From Streptomyces humicola (GTDB taxonomy: Bacteria > Actinomycetota > Actinomycetes > Streptomycetales > Streptomycetaceae), in assembly GCF_024436035.1 (NCBI RefSeq), contig NZ_JANFNG010000002.1, positions 124,001 to 188,000 on the forward strand: 64,000 nt of DNA, in the 5' to 3' direction. The translations under genes were made by a program, and so were the position numbers. The notes under the pieces were generated by a model, which made no database searches, was not told where the DNA came from, and worked only from the letters and a program-made list of their open reading frames with translations. This document shows positions 1 to 8,294 of this stretch, piece by piece (position 1 is the first letter of the stretch; each line of letters opens with the position of its first letter).

Positions 1-2
1 TG

Positions 3-923
3 GCCCGGTGCCGGCACTATCTGCCTGCTTCCGGTTTCCGGACGCTGGCGCGTAGGAGAGGGCTGGAGATCGGTGAGGCCTTCGAGGGAGTGGAACAGCT
101 CTGGCGCCGTGACGGCGAGGCGGTGGCCCGCCTCCGACTGCCGAAGGCAGGCCTGCCGGCCGCATGGGAGACCGGGCTGCATCCGCTGGTGGCGGCTTGG
201 CCACTGACCGGGGCGCAAGACGCGGATAGCTGCACATACGTTGCGACCGGTTTTGACCGCGTGCAACTCTTCGGCGACCTGACCGAGGAATTCTGGAGCA
301 TCAGCAGCTTCACCCCTGCGAGCGGGACCGATCCGGCGCGAGGCAATGTCGTGCTGCTCACCCGCGAAGGTCGCGTTCTCGCCGAGTTGACCGGTATCCG
401 CTTGCGTCGCCTGGCTGGAGAAGCCGTCCGCGAAGCATCTGTCCTTTCCGCCGTGATCTCACGGCTCTCCCGGCTCACACTGCCTGTTGGTGCCTCACCG
501 GGCAACAGCATGGCGTCGCTGCTGGGGCGGCTGATCAGCCGCCCCGATCGCAGCGCGGACGGTGCCGCGCCGCCCCGGGCCAGGCACGTGCGTGCGGCAT
601 CACCGGTGTCATGCGAGCGTTCCCAAATCCGTGCCACTCGGACAGGCACGGGCCGTGGAGCGCGCACCGAACCTCCGCAATCATCGCGCAGCGCCGATGC
701 CGACACTCTCCTCAGGAACGCCGCCGCCGTACTCGGGATGGCCGTCACGGACATCGACCTGCGCCGCCCCTTCCGCGACTACGGGCTCGACTCGCTGATG
801 GCGGCCCAGCTCAGACAGCGGTTGCGCAAAGAGACCGGTCTTGAGGTGACCGCCGGACGTCTGCTCGGAGCCGACAGCATCGGCAGCATCGCCCGAAGCC
901 TGGCAGACGACCTTCTCGTATAG
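3..923 (+). CDS. Type I polyketide synthase, C-terminal part (DH-ACP), 5' end outside window
   Basis: The open frame runs in from the left edge, so only the last ~306 residues are seen. The first ~150 residues resemble the second hot-dog half of a PKS dehydratase: an entry motif GLEIGEAFEGV followed by LWRRDGEAVARLRLP, then HPLVAAWPL and a FDRVQLFG stretch. After a polar linker of roughly 85 residues comes an acyl carrier protein with the phosphopantetheine attachment motif DYGLDSLMA. No ketoreductase, enoylreductase or thioesterase fits between or after them. Known iterative bacterial PKSs with KS-AT-DH-ACP order make orsellinate-type aromatic acids; that this one does so is inference. A hairpin terminator follows and a TetR regulator lies downstream on the same strand. 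Confidence 0.85.
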   Translation, partial: ARCRHYLPASGFRTLARRRGLEIGEAFEGVEQLWRRDGEAVARLRLPKAGLPAAWETGLHPLVAAWPLTGAQDADSCTYVATGFDRVQLFGDLTEEFWSISSFTPASGTDPARGNVVLLTREGRVLAELTGIRLRRLAGEAVREASVLSAVISRLSRLTLPVGASPGNSMASLLGRLISRPDRSADGAAPPRARHVRAASPVSCERSQIRATRTGTGRGARTEPPQSSRSADADTLLRNAAAVLGMAVTDIDLRRPFRDYGLDSLMAAQLRQRLRKETGLEVTAGRLLGADSIGSIARSLADDLLV

Positions 924-942
924 ACATCAATGCCGGTGTGAC

Positions 943-977
943 GGGGCCTGCCCTCCTTCCCTGGTGCGGCAGGCCCC
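943..977 (+). terminator. Hairpin terminator after the PKS gene
   Basis: Perfect 10-bp inverted repeat GGGGCCTGCC/GGCAGGCCCC with a 15-base loop, starting 19 bases after the PKS stop codon. There is no clear T tract, as is common in Streptomyces. Confidence 0.7.
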
Positions 978-1238
978 TCACCGTCGTGAGCCTCAGCCCG
1001 CGTGAGCAGCCGCGCCCGTTCGGTTGACCAGACAACATTCATAGACTGTGGTATAAGTTTTCTCTAACGGGGGCGCACAACGGGTCATCACGCTGGCACC
1101 CCGCCCGACACCCGTCGTACCGGGGACGTCACGAACCCTGATCTCGGTGACTCGCGTGCGCCGCACAGGCGGCAGGACGGCGGATCAGCGGCACCACTCC
1201 GCCGGGGCTGCTGCCCGAGACATGGGGAAGAAGGATTC

Positions 1239-1889
1239 ATGGACTCCAACGCGTCGAAGGCGACGCAGACGCTCGGCCGACGTGAGCGCAACAAGCAAAG
1301 GGTGAAAGAACGCCTCTACACCTCGGCGCTGACGTTGTTCACCGAGCATGGCTACGACCAGACTTCCATCGACGAGATCGCGGAGCTGGCAGACGTGGCG
1401 CGCGGGACATTCTTCAACTACTTCCAGCGTAAAGAAGATCTCATCAGCGCCTGGGGGGAACAACGCCGTGCCAGGCTTGCGGCCTGTCTGAAGGAACACG
1501 AGCCGGCCTCCGGCTCTGGGTGCTCCGCTCGACTAGAGCAATGTATGTGCGCACTGGCGCGCATCAACGAGGAGGAAGCCGATCTGACGGCCGCCATGCT
1601 GACGGCCTGGGTCAAGGCAGGCCGGCCTTTGCTCGAGGAGCCGTACGTCACTGAGATTTTCGCGGATATCGTCAAGACCGGACGCGAGCAAGGCGAGATC
1701 GTCCCGGAAGCGGACCCCGAGCACGTCGGCAACATCCTGCGTGACATCTATCTCGGTGCGCTCTTCCGCTGGTCACGCCAACAGCCTGAGGTGCGACCGG
1801 GAGCCCTGGACCGGGAGCTCCGCACGGCTTTGAAGCTCCTCATACACGGCATCTCTACGCAGCCTCAGCCCGAGTTGCGCAGAACCTGA
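1239..1889 (+). CDS. TetR/AcrR family transcriptional regulator
   Basis: 216 residues. The N-terminal helix-turn-helix is clear: RERNKQRVKERLYTSALTLF, then EHGYDQTSIDEIAELADVARGTFFNYFQRKEDLI (about residues 15-70), the usual TetR pattern with the F-F-N-Y-F recognition helix end. The C-terminal ligand-binding and dimerisation region is variable and gives no ligand. ATG start preceded by GGGGAAGAAGG. It follows the PKS gene on the same strand but after a terminator and about 300 bases, so it probably has its own promoter and may control the PKS locus or an exporter outside the window (inference). Confidence 0.9.
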   Translation: MDSNASKATQTLGRRERNKQRVKERLYTSALTLFTEHGYDQTSIDEIAELADVARGTFFNYFQRKEDLISAWGEQRRARLAACLKEHEPASGSGCSARLEQCMCALARINEEEADLTAAMLTAWVKAGRPLLEEPYVTEIFADIVKTGREQGEIVPEADPEHVGNILRDIYLGALFRWSRQQPEVRPGALDRELRTALKLLIHGISTQPQPELRRT

Positions 1890-2037
1890 GCCGGAAAGAT
1901 CTCACCTCCCTGCACGGCTTCGCTCTGCGATGTGCGACCCGCCGAAGTCGGGAACCGGTCAGAGCCACAAGCGGCAACCGCGGCGACGGCCGTTCTGCCA
2001 GGAAGCAATGCACGCATCCCACGGTCTCAAGCCACAG

Positions 2038-2361
2038 TCAGACAGTGCCTCTCTGAGAACGGTTCCACTTCGACTGAGTGTACGTCAAGCCGCTCGCTGT
2101 AAAGGGAGCATTAACGCCTCGTAACCGCCAGCCGATGATACGGGCTGTCTCAAGGCTTCCGGCCTCCGTTCCTTCCACGTTGAGCAGACCGGATCCTGTG
2201 GCGTCGGCGAATGTGGTGCACAGGGTCTCGACGGGCAGCATGCCTCCGATTCGTTTCCGGGCGGTGTGCAGGGCGCGGCGCGGGTTCTTGGCCGGGGCCA
2301 GGGTGAGCAGTTGGGTGCGGTGGGCTGGGCTGGAATGCAGGTTTGCGGCATCGGGCGACAT
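2038..2361 (-). CDS. Hypothetical protein, 107 aa
   Basis: Family not recognised. Chosen because the frame has strong G/C bias at third positions over its N-terminal two thirds and because the ATG at 2361 is preceded at good distance by GGGGGAG. The protein begins MSPDAANLHSSPAHRTQLL and carries a basic stretch KNPRRALHTARKRIGG followed by MLPVETLCTTFADATG; no signal peptide or membrane segment. The last ~25 codons have weaker codon bias, so the original stop may have been lost. It is divergent from the XRE operon at 2628, with a palindrome at 2516 between them. Confidence 0.5.
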   Translation of the reverse strand: MSPDAANLHSSPAHRTQLLTLAPAKNPRRALHTARKRIGGMLPVETLCTTFADATGSGLLNVEGTEAGSLETARIIGWRLRGVNAPFTASGLTYTQSKWNRSQRGTV

Positions 2362-2515
2362 CGGTGCGTTCTCCCCCGCGGAGCACACCACATGACGTCC
2401 GATCAGCAGACCGACACGTTGGGCGAATCGACGGCTTCGAGCACCTCCTCCCCCGGCCGGCCCGACAGGCTGAACGCTTGCGCCCTCCCACACGGCCACC
2501 CCATGCGCGAAGCGT

Positions 2516-2527
2516 CCAATATATTGG
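2516..2527. promoter_or_regulatory. Perfect 12-bp palindrome CCAATATATTGG, candidate operator
   Basis: An AT-rich perfect dyad in very GC-rich sequence, about 100 bases upstream of the XRE regulator start and in the divergent gap shared with the 107-aa gene. A dimeric HTH protein such as the EspR-like regulator could bind here; that is inference. Confidence 0.35.
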
Positions 2528-2627
2528 CAGTCGACGGCTCACGGGGTCAAGTAATCTTGGGTATGGTCCGACGGACTGCACAGTGTGCTGATCTAAGGGA
2601 TGGGCGAGTGGGATCCGGCTGAGGGGC

Positions 2628-3110
2628 GTGGTCACGGTGGCGGATGGCCAGGGTCATGGACGGTCGCTGGCCGAGCGATTGAACGCGCTGTTCGCGATGG
2701 TCCGATGGGTCGACGACCACGGGCGGCATCGCGAGTACTCAACCGCCGAGGTGGCCGAGGCGGTCAGTGCCGATTCGGACCACCCCGCGACGCTGTCGCG
2801 CAGCTATCTGGCCATGCTGCGCAACGGGTCGCACACCAACCCGACGTTGAGCGTGCTGGAGGGGCTCGCAAAGTTCTTCAGCGACCACCGCGAACCAGGT
2901 TCGCCACCGATCACGGTTCACTGGCTGGTCGCGGAGGAGGACCCGGAGGACGAGCTGCTGCGCCGGCAACTTGCCAGCCGTCAGGTTCGCAAGATCGCGA
3001 TGAGGGCGGGCGCGATGACGCCGGCCATGCGCGAACAGCTGCTCAAGATGATCGAGATTTTCGACCAGACCGGTCCCGCCGATCCCGGCACAGAGGCGAC
3101 AGAAGCCTAG
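2628..3110 (+). CDS. XRE/EspR-like helix-turn-helix regulator
   Basis: 160 residues. The layout matches mycobacterial EspR-type regulators: a leading LAERLNALFAMV helix, a variable loop, then STAEVAEAVSAD...LSRSYLAMLRNGSHTNPTLSVLEGLAKFF as an extended HTH (about residues 35-90), and a C-terminal helical region with RQVRKIAMRAGAMTPAMREQLLKMI, likely for dimerisation. The GTG start lies just after GAGGGG; a second GTG nine bases on is possible. The metallopeptidase gene starts 11 bases after its stop, so the two are co-transcribed. By analogy with XRE/ImmA pairs the regulator may be the peptidase's substrate (inference). Confidence 0.8.
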   Translation: MVTVADGQGHGRSLAERLNALFAMVRWVDDHGRHREYSTAEVAEAVSADSDHPATLSRSYLAMLRNGSHTNPTLSVLEGLAKFFSDHREPGSPPITVHWLVAEEDPEDELLRRQLASRQVRKIAMRAGAMTPAMREQLLKMIEIFDQTGPADPGTEATEA

Positions 3111-3121
3111 GAAAGGACGTC

Positions 3122-3643
3122 GTGGCCGTACGCGAACGGGAACTGCGCCGCCATTGCAAGCGCCTGTTGCGCCAACTCGACATTCAACCGCCACTGCGCG
3201 TTGACGAACTGTGCCGCAAGCTGGGTGAACACCGCGGCAAGCCGATCCGCCTCGTTCCCTGGTCGCTGCCCATTCCCGGGCCGTTCGGGCTGTGGATGTC
3301 GCGTCCGGACGAGGAGGCCATCTTCTACCAGAAGGAAACGACCCGGGTACACCAAGACCACATCATCCTGCATGAGATCGGCCATATCCTCGCCGATCAC
3401 CAGGACGACGAGAACGCGGGAGACGAGTTCCCCGGTCTTGGCCCGGATGACCCTCACGACCTGGTCGCACGAGGCTTTCGTCGCACCTGCTACACCGATG
3501 ACTACGAACGCGAAGCGGAACTGGTCGCGACCATCATCCAGGAGTGGGCGGTGGTCATCGACTACGCCACCCCTCGCGCCACCGAGGACGCGGCACTCGG
3601 CCCGCTGCGCACCGCTTTGAATCCGCGCTGGGGGTGGACGTAG
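3122..3643 (+). CDS. ImmA/IrrE-like zinc metallopeptidase domain protein
   Basis: 173 residues from a GTG preceded by GGAAAGGA. The zinc-binding HEIGH motif (HExxH) lies in HIILHEIGHILADHQ near residue 80, and a downstream acidic-helix segment YEREAELVATIIQEW (about residues 125-140) supplies the expected third ligand region, as in IrrE/ImmA (COG2856-like) peptidases. The N-terminal helix pair (RRHCKRLLRQLDI...LRVDELCRKLG) is typical of actinobacterial members encoded beside an XRE protein and a MAB_1171c-like membrane protein. Its TAG stop overlaps the GTG start of the next gene (TAGTG), implying translational coupling. Known ImmA/IrrE proteins cleave or inactivate repressors; the target here is unknown. 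Confidence 0.85.
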   Translation: MAVRERELRRHCKRLLRQLDIQPPLRVDELCRKLGEHRGKPIRLVPWSLPIPGPFGLWMSRPDEEAIFYQKETTRVHQDHIILHEIGHILADHQDDENAGDEFPGLGPDDPHDLVARGFRRTCYTDDYEREAELVATIIQEWAVVIDYATPRATEDAALGPLRTALNPRWGWT

Positions 3644-4779
3644 TGTTCCAAGAACCCGTAACCGTCATGTTGGTCATCGGTTCGATATGGAAGATCATCG
3701 ACCTGGTGCGTGCCCCGCACGATCGGGTACTGCGCCTTCTGGTCGCCTGCCTGCTCCTGCTGGCGGCCGGAGAAATCCTCAGCTATCCCCAGGCCAACAG
3801 CGCAGTCGACTCGCTCACGGCGCTCGGGGTCGGCAAGATCGCCTTCAATGCGATCTACATGTCCGGCCTGGCCGCGCTCATCTTGTTCTTCGTATCGTCC
3901 ACACGCCGCTCACGCGCCCGGTACCGGCGGCACCTGCGGATCCACACCAGCCTGCTGGCGGGTGTGGTGATCGCCCTGGTCGTTTCCATGACCGCCACGC
4001 CTCCTGCCATGCGCGGTCACACGCTGACCACCGCGCACATGGCGCAACCCGGCATCGCCTCGTTCTATCTCATCGGCAACGCCTACTTCCTGTACGCCTA
4101 TGCCACATCGGGGTCGTGGGCGCTGCGCTACGCGCGCATGGCCGGCCGGCATCTGGCGCTCGGTCTGCGCACGACAGCACTCGGGCTGTTCGGACTGGCG
4201 ATCACCTCGGTCAACCGAATGATCTGGGTGTTCCTGCGCATCAACCACCCTGTATCGCACCAGGCGTTCAACACGGTGAACTGGTCGCTGAACGACTGGT
4301 CCATGGGCGTCGTCCTGATCGGTATCAGCTACTCCGCCTCGGTGCAGCTGATCGCGCACCTGCGATCAGTGGTTCGCCACCGTCGTATGTACCACGAGCT
4401 CACCCCACTGTGGACCGCTCTCGCCGGCGCCTACCCCGAGCTCATCCTGAAGCGGGAACCGGCCCGTTCGAGGTGGAGCCGCTTGCGGGTCCGCCGCACG
4501 CACGAGCGGTTCTACCGTCGGCTCATCGAATGCCGCGACGGACTGGTGCGGCTCAGCCCCTACGTTGCGCGGGTCGCGCCCGACGCGGACCTCGCACGCG
4601 GCCGGGCCGAGCATCTCGCTCGATACATCTGCCAGGCGCTGGCGCTCAAACCGTCGGCGGAGGACCCCGATACCGCATTTTCGGCGGCACGCGTCGCACT
4701 CCCCACCGAGAACGACCTGGGTGCCGACGCCCGTGAACTCATCGCTATATCCCACGCCTACGCGGAAAGGCAGTCGTGA
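3643..4779 (+). CDS. MAB_1171c-like polytopic membrane protein
   Basis: 378 residues. The N-terminal ~245 residues contain about seven hydrophobic helices (for example VLRLLVACLLLLAAGEIL, IYMSGLAALILFFV, HTSLLAGVVIALVVSM, MGVVLIGISYSASV), followed by a cytoplasmic basic region of ~130 residues including HELTPLWTALAGAYPELIL and RRTHERFYRRLIECRDGLVRL, which is characteristic of the family annotated as MAB_1171c putative transporters. No transport substrate has been shown to my knowledge. GTG at 3643 is chosen because it overlaps the previous stop and has a GGGGGTGG site upstream; GTG at 3634 is the alternative. Its stop overlaps the amidohydrolase start by four bases. It may act as a membrane sensor for the XRE/ImmA pair (inference). 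Confidence 0.8.
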   Translation: MFQEPVTVMLVIGSIWKIIDLVRAPHDRVLRLLVACLLLLAAGEILSYPQANSAVDSLTALGVGKIAFNAIYMSGLAALILFFVSSTRRSRARYRRHLRIHTSLLAGVVIALVVSMTATPPAMRGHTLTTAHMAQPGIASFYLIGNAYFLYAYATSGSWALRYARMAGRHLALGLRTTALGLFGLAITSVNRMIWVFLRINHPVSHQAFNTVNWSLNDWSMGVVLIGISYSASVQLIAHLRSVVRHRRMYHELTPLWTALAGAYPELILKREPARSRWSRLRVRRTHERFYRRLIECRDGLVRLSPYVARVAPDADLARGRAEHLARYICQALALKPSAEDPDTAFSAARVALPTENDLGADARELIAISHAYAERQS

Positions 4780-6008
4780 ACAAGGTTCTCATCATCGCTG
4801 ATCGCGTCATCACCGGGCCCAAGGCCCAGGTGACCGACGATGATGCCGTGCTCGTGGACGCCGGTGTGATCAGCGCCGTCGGCACCGCAGCCGAGTTGGA
4901 CGCGTCGGTGGACGGGGCGGTGCCCCGGCTGCGCTGTCCTGGAACGACGGTGATGCCCGGCTTGATCGATTGCCATGTCCACCTGGCCTTTGACGCCGGG
5001 CCAGACCCGATCACCGCCGTGGCCCAGGCCGACTTGGAGGACCTCGGCGCAGCCATGGCCGAACGCGCAGAGCGGTTCCTGGCCTCCGGTGTGACAACCG
5101 TACGGGATCTCGGCGACCGCGACGGGCTCGCCGTGGCACTGCGTACATCCATCGAACGCGGAGCGGCGGCCGGGCCGCGTATTCTCTCCGCGACCGCACC
5201 GCTGACCTCGCACGGTGGCCACTGCGGCTTCCTCGGCGGTGAGGTGACCACGGACGACGACATCCGGACACAGATCGCACGCAACGCCGCGAACGGCGCC
5301 GATCTGATCAAGGTCATGGCGTCAGGCGGCGCCCTGACACCGAGCGGACCACGCATGTGGGAGTCGCAGTTCAGCCCCCGCCAACTGCGCCTGATCGTCG
5401 ACGAAGCCGCCCGTCACGGCCTGGGAGTGGCCGCGCACGCGCACGGCACGGACGCCATCACCCACTGCGTGGCCGCCGGCGTGCGCACCATCGAACACTG
5501 CTCCTGGCGTACCGCCGAAGGCGTCACCTACGACCCCGAGATCACCCATCGGATGGTCGAGGACGGCATAGCGGTCTGCCGCTGTATCTCCGGGGACTGG
5601 CGACTGTTCCTGAGGCAGTTGGGCCCTGAACGCGCCGACGCGATGGTCGACGTCATCCAGCAGATGCGGGAGGCCGGTGTCCGGTTCATCGCCGGAACGG
5701 ACGCCGGGGTGCCCGGAGCCCGGTTCGGTGACTACGTCGGCATGCTCGAGTTCTTCCAGTCCCTGGGCTTCAGCCACGCCGAGATCATCGACATGGCAAC
5801 CACCAACTCCGCCTACGCACTCGGACTGAACGACACCGGATCCCTCTCCCCCGGCAAGCGCGCCGACCTCATCGTCATCGACGGCGACCCCCTCCGCCAC
5901 CTCGACGCTCTGCGCCGGGTCCGTCACGTCTTCACGGCGGGCCGCCCTGTCTGCGTCGGGGAACCACACGAATCCGCTGCCAGGGCCGGTGCCCGAGTTG
6001 GGGAATAA
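4776..6008 (+). CDS. Amidohydrolase family protein (imidazolonepropionase-like)
   Basis: 410 residues. Amidohydrolase hallmarks are in order: the small N-terminal beta domain, GTTVMPGLIDCHVHL with the HxH metal pair (about residues 60-70), a candidate carbamylated lysine in ADLIKVMASGG (~180), histidines in VAAHAHG and RTIEHCSW (~220-245), the aspartate in IAGTDAGVPGA (~310), and a C-terminal GSLSPGKRADLIVIDGDPL that closes the composite beta domain. Such enzymes hydrolyse cyclic amides, peptides (prolidase-like) or lactones; substrate cannot be told from sequence. The GTG start overlaps the previous TGA (GTGA), so it is the fourth gene of the XRE-ImmA-membrane operon. Confidence 0.9.
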   Translation: MNKVLIIADRVITGPKAQVTDDDAVLVDAGVISAVGTAAELDASVDGAVPRLRCPGTTVMPGLIDCHVHLAFDAGPDPITAVAQADLEDLGAAMAERAERFLASGVTTVRDLGDRDGLAVALRTSIERGAAAGPRILSATAPLTSHGGHCGFLGGEVTTDDDIRTQIARNAANGADLIKVMASGGALTPSGPRMWESQFSPRQLRLIVDEAARHGLGVAAHAHGTDAITHCVAAGVRTIEHCSWRTAEGVTYDPEITHRMVEDGIAVCRCISGDWRLFLRQLGPERADAMVDVIQQMREAGVRFIAGTDAGVPGARFGDYVGMLEFFQSLGFSHAEIIDMATTNSAYALGLNDTGSLSPGKRADLIVIDGDPLRHLDALRRVRHVFTAGRPVCVGEPHESAARAGARVGE

Positions 6009-6116
6009 GTCGTCGTTTCCTTTGGTGAGGCTGAAGACAACTGCTGGGATCAGTGTTGCCGTGAGGCGAGTGCCGACAGGCCAACGCGGACAGCGGCAGC
6101 GTTTTGTCTAGGGCCT

Positions 6117-6171
6117 GTCCGGCGGATCATTGCCCCACGGCAGGTGAGCTATGGGCAATGATCCGCCGGAC
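6117..6171. repeat. 19-bp perfect inverted repeat with 17-base loop
   Basis: Arms GTCCGGCGGATCATTGCCC and its exact complement at 6153-6171. It may terminate transcription of the amidohydrolase operon (109 bases after its stop) and, facing it, the DUF6624 gene. The sequence also looks like Streptomyces insertion-sequence end material, and an IS5-like transposase remnant lies 650 bases away. Confidence 0.7.
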
Positions 6172-6189
6172 GCGACTGGGAACGGGTCG

Positions 6190-6696
6190 TCAGGCCATCG
6201 AGAACTTGGCAACGTACTCGTCGAAGGGCTCGATGCCGACTTCCGCACGGAGTTCGTCCATGCGCTCGGGCTGCTCACAGGGCCACGGAACCGGTGACCC
6301 GTCCTTCACGCCAGCGATCTGAGTGCCGTAGACCTGCATGCGGCCCTCATTGACCAGCGTGCGGTCGCGCAGAAAAGCCAGCTCCCGTGGGCCGGCCGAG
6401 CCTGCCGACACCGCCTGCTGCATCAGCTGGAGGGCGCGACGCTGAACGTCGAGCTGCCGGTCGGCGTGCTGGGCGATCAGCCACGCCGCGCGTGCGGCCT
6501 CCTCGCCGACCAGTTCTGCCGTCGGCCAGCCGTACTCATCCATGATCTCGCCGAGTCGGTCACCGTGCCGTGCGGTCAGCCGGCGCCACACCAGCTGCTC
6601 GGCCGGGTCATCGCTGTTCGCGCGGATTGAGGACTGGTGATCGGCCGCAGCCATGTCCGCGAGTTCCACCGCCAGCGCGGCAACGTCGTGCGCCAC
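6190..6696 (-). CDS. DUF6624 domain-containing protein
   Basis: 168 residues. The C-terminal pattern LAFLRDRTLVNEGRMQVYGTQI...GSPVPWPCEQPERMDELRAEVGIEPFDEYV fits the DUF6624 family, in which a conserved GxxQxYGTQ segment is followed by a 'xxVDERRAEVGLxPLxEY' ending. The N-terminal half is helical and acidic; no signal or membrane segment. GTG at 6696 is preferred over an upstream TTG because GGGAG sits eight bases before it. The function of DUF6624 is unknown to me. It lies alone between a long inverted repeat and an IS5-like remnant. Confidence 0.7.
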   Translation of the reverse strand: MAHDVAALAVELADMAAADHQSSIRANSDDPAEQLVWRRLTARHGDRLGEIMDEYGWPTAELVGEEAARAAWLIAQHADRQLDVQRRALQLMQQAVSAGSAGPRELAFLRDRTLVNEGRMQVYGTQIAGVKDGSPVPWPCEQPERMDELRAEVGIEPFDEYVAKFSMA

Positions 6697-6819
6697 TCTC
6701 AACTCCCAGGTCAGATCGGTGCGTTGCGCTCGCTGCCTGCAACCCTAAAGGCGCATATCAGGCGTAAAGATCATTCCGGAGAACGGTGACAAGCGCCTTC
6801 ACGCACCGGGATAATGGAT

Positions 6820-7095
6820 CTACGCCCGGAGCCAGAGCCGGATCGCCATGACGGTCACGGTGCCGTGGAAGACGTAGGCACGCTTGTCATATCGCGTGGC
6901 CACCGCCCGGAAACCCTTGAGGGCATTGATCGTCCGCTCGACTTCGTTGCGGCGCTTGTAGATCTCCTTGTCGAAGGCGGCAGGACGACCGCCCTTGCTG
7001 CCCCGGCTCCGACGGTTGGCCCGCTGATTCCTCGGTTCGGGGATGGTGTGCTTGATCTGGCGTCGGCGCAGGTAGCGGCGGTTGCGCCGGGGTCT
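6820..7095 (-). pseudogene. IS5-family transposase, C-terminal remnant
   Basis: The last ~90 codons read RRYLRRRQIKHTIPEP, NQRANRRSRGSKGGRP, AAFDKEIYKRRNEVERTINA and LKGFRAVATRYDKRAYVF, the DDE-catalytic end of IS5-type transposases; the glutamate in RRNEVERTIN is the last D-D-E residue. The N-terminal two thirds, with both catalytic aspartates, are missing, and the sequence upstream in the same frame no longer resembles a transposase. It cannot be active. Confidence 0.8.
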
Positions 7096-7345
7096 GTGGC
7101 CCCGTACCGCCCGGCCGTCGTACCGGTTGGGGGAGCGGGTTTCTTGCGGGCGGTACGGGAGCTGTTCAGGTGCCGTCCGGCGCCGACGTCGGTCGGGCAC
7201 GTTTACGGTTTGGGTGCTCGCCGGGTTCGGCGTGCTGCGCATCCTGGACGGCGATGCCGAGCAGCAGCACGGGGGGCGGCTTGCGCCGAAAGCCGTAAGG
7301 CCGTGAAGGGCGCGCCGTCCGCGTGCGGCATCCGGTGACGGCAGC

Positions 7346-7543
7346 TCACGGGATCGTCTCCCGGTTCGCCGGGGCGAGATCCCGCTGCGGCGCTTCCCAG
7401 CCGATGCCGCCGCCCGGGTAGGGGATGAGGAAGGCCGTGTCCGATCCGCTTTCGAGGTAGCCGCGCTGGTCGTACGGGCGGCCGGCCGCGGCGATCGGCC
7501 CGAACCTATCGTGGGCGCAGTCGTAGACGACCCGTCCGGCCAT
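7346..7543 (-). CDS. Small hypothetical protein, 65 aa
   Basis: Begins MAGRVVYDCAHDRFGPIAAA and ends GIGWEAPQRDLAPANRETIP. The pattern 'GxVVYDxxxDxxGxV...GGGxxWExxxxDLxxA' recalls a family of short Streptomyces proteins of unknown function. ATG at 7543 has GGGGATGG upstream. No signal peptide or membrane segment. The call is tentative because the surrounding 7.1-8.2 kb is poor in convincing genes. Confidence 0.4.
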   Translation of the reverse strand: MAGRVVYDCAHDRFGPIAAAGRPYDQRGYLESGSDTAFLIPYPGGGIGWEAPQRDLAPANRETIP

Positions 7544-8294
7544 CAGCCATCCCCGGGCGCCGGCCTGGCTCACTGCGCACGGCCGCGCTCGCCGCCTCTT
7601 CTTTGTCCGGTGCGGCGTCGGGTTGCCCGACATGATGGCTATGGCGACCGCGCACGGCCACGGGCCGGGGGTCCGGCGGCGCACGTGCCGCCGTGGCAGC
7701 GGTGCGCACCGAAGACGGTCCCGGGGTCCCTCTGCGCCGTCTTGGGGTGCTCGCGGGCCGGTTGGCCGTGCACGGCCGCGCTCGCCTCACGGCCCCTTCG
7801 GCGGGGCTATCGGGGTGCCGGCCCTGCGTCGGCGCCGGGCGGCTCGTGGCGGCGCCGGGCGGCGGGAGTGTGATGCTGGTCGGGCAGGCATCCGTCCGAG
7901 GCGATGCCAAGGAACGTGCCGCTGTGGGCGATCAGGGCGGCAAGGGCGGCGCAGGTATCTGGCGCCGGTCCATTGATCGTGGCTTCGCCGATGCGAGTGA
8001 CCAGGCTTGATGAACGGCCTTGTGGTGTGTGCGGCGTCACATGATGCCGATGACAAGGTTCTCGGGCGGCTTCGACGACTTCCCCGGTGACGGTGGTGCG
8101 TCCCGTGCGGACGTCATCGTCCCGTTCACACTGGCAGCTCACGGCCTTGACGTCCCGAGATCTCGTCAGCGCCGTGATCTTCGTGGATCTGAGGACCGCC
8201 GGTGTGCAAACGTGCCCGTGCGCCGGCCACACACCTGTGTCGTCCGGGCGCGCATGCACTTCCATCCACTCAACCTGCAAAGGATGAGCCGCAC
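7544..8294. other. No convincing gene (about 750 bp)
   Basis: Several overlapping GC-rich frames are open on both strands but none has a recognisable family, a good start site and consistent codon bias over its length. A minus-strand piece near 7850-8005 (reading LVTRIGEATINGPAPDTCAA) has coding-like codon use and may be a gene fragment. I see no terminator or repeat of note. Confidence 0.4.

Noticed and set aside
1020-1065. Promoter TTGACC with a TATAAG-like element before the TetR gene
   Set aside because: Spacing of about 22 bases is too long for a standard promoter and no better pairing was found.
1930-2124. Short plus-strand frames between the TetR gene and the 107-aa gene
   Set aside because: Weak codon bias, no ribosome site and no family.
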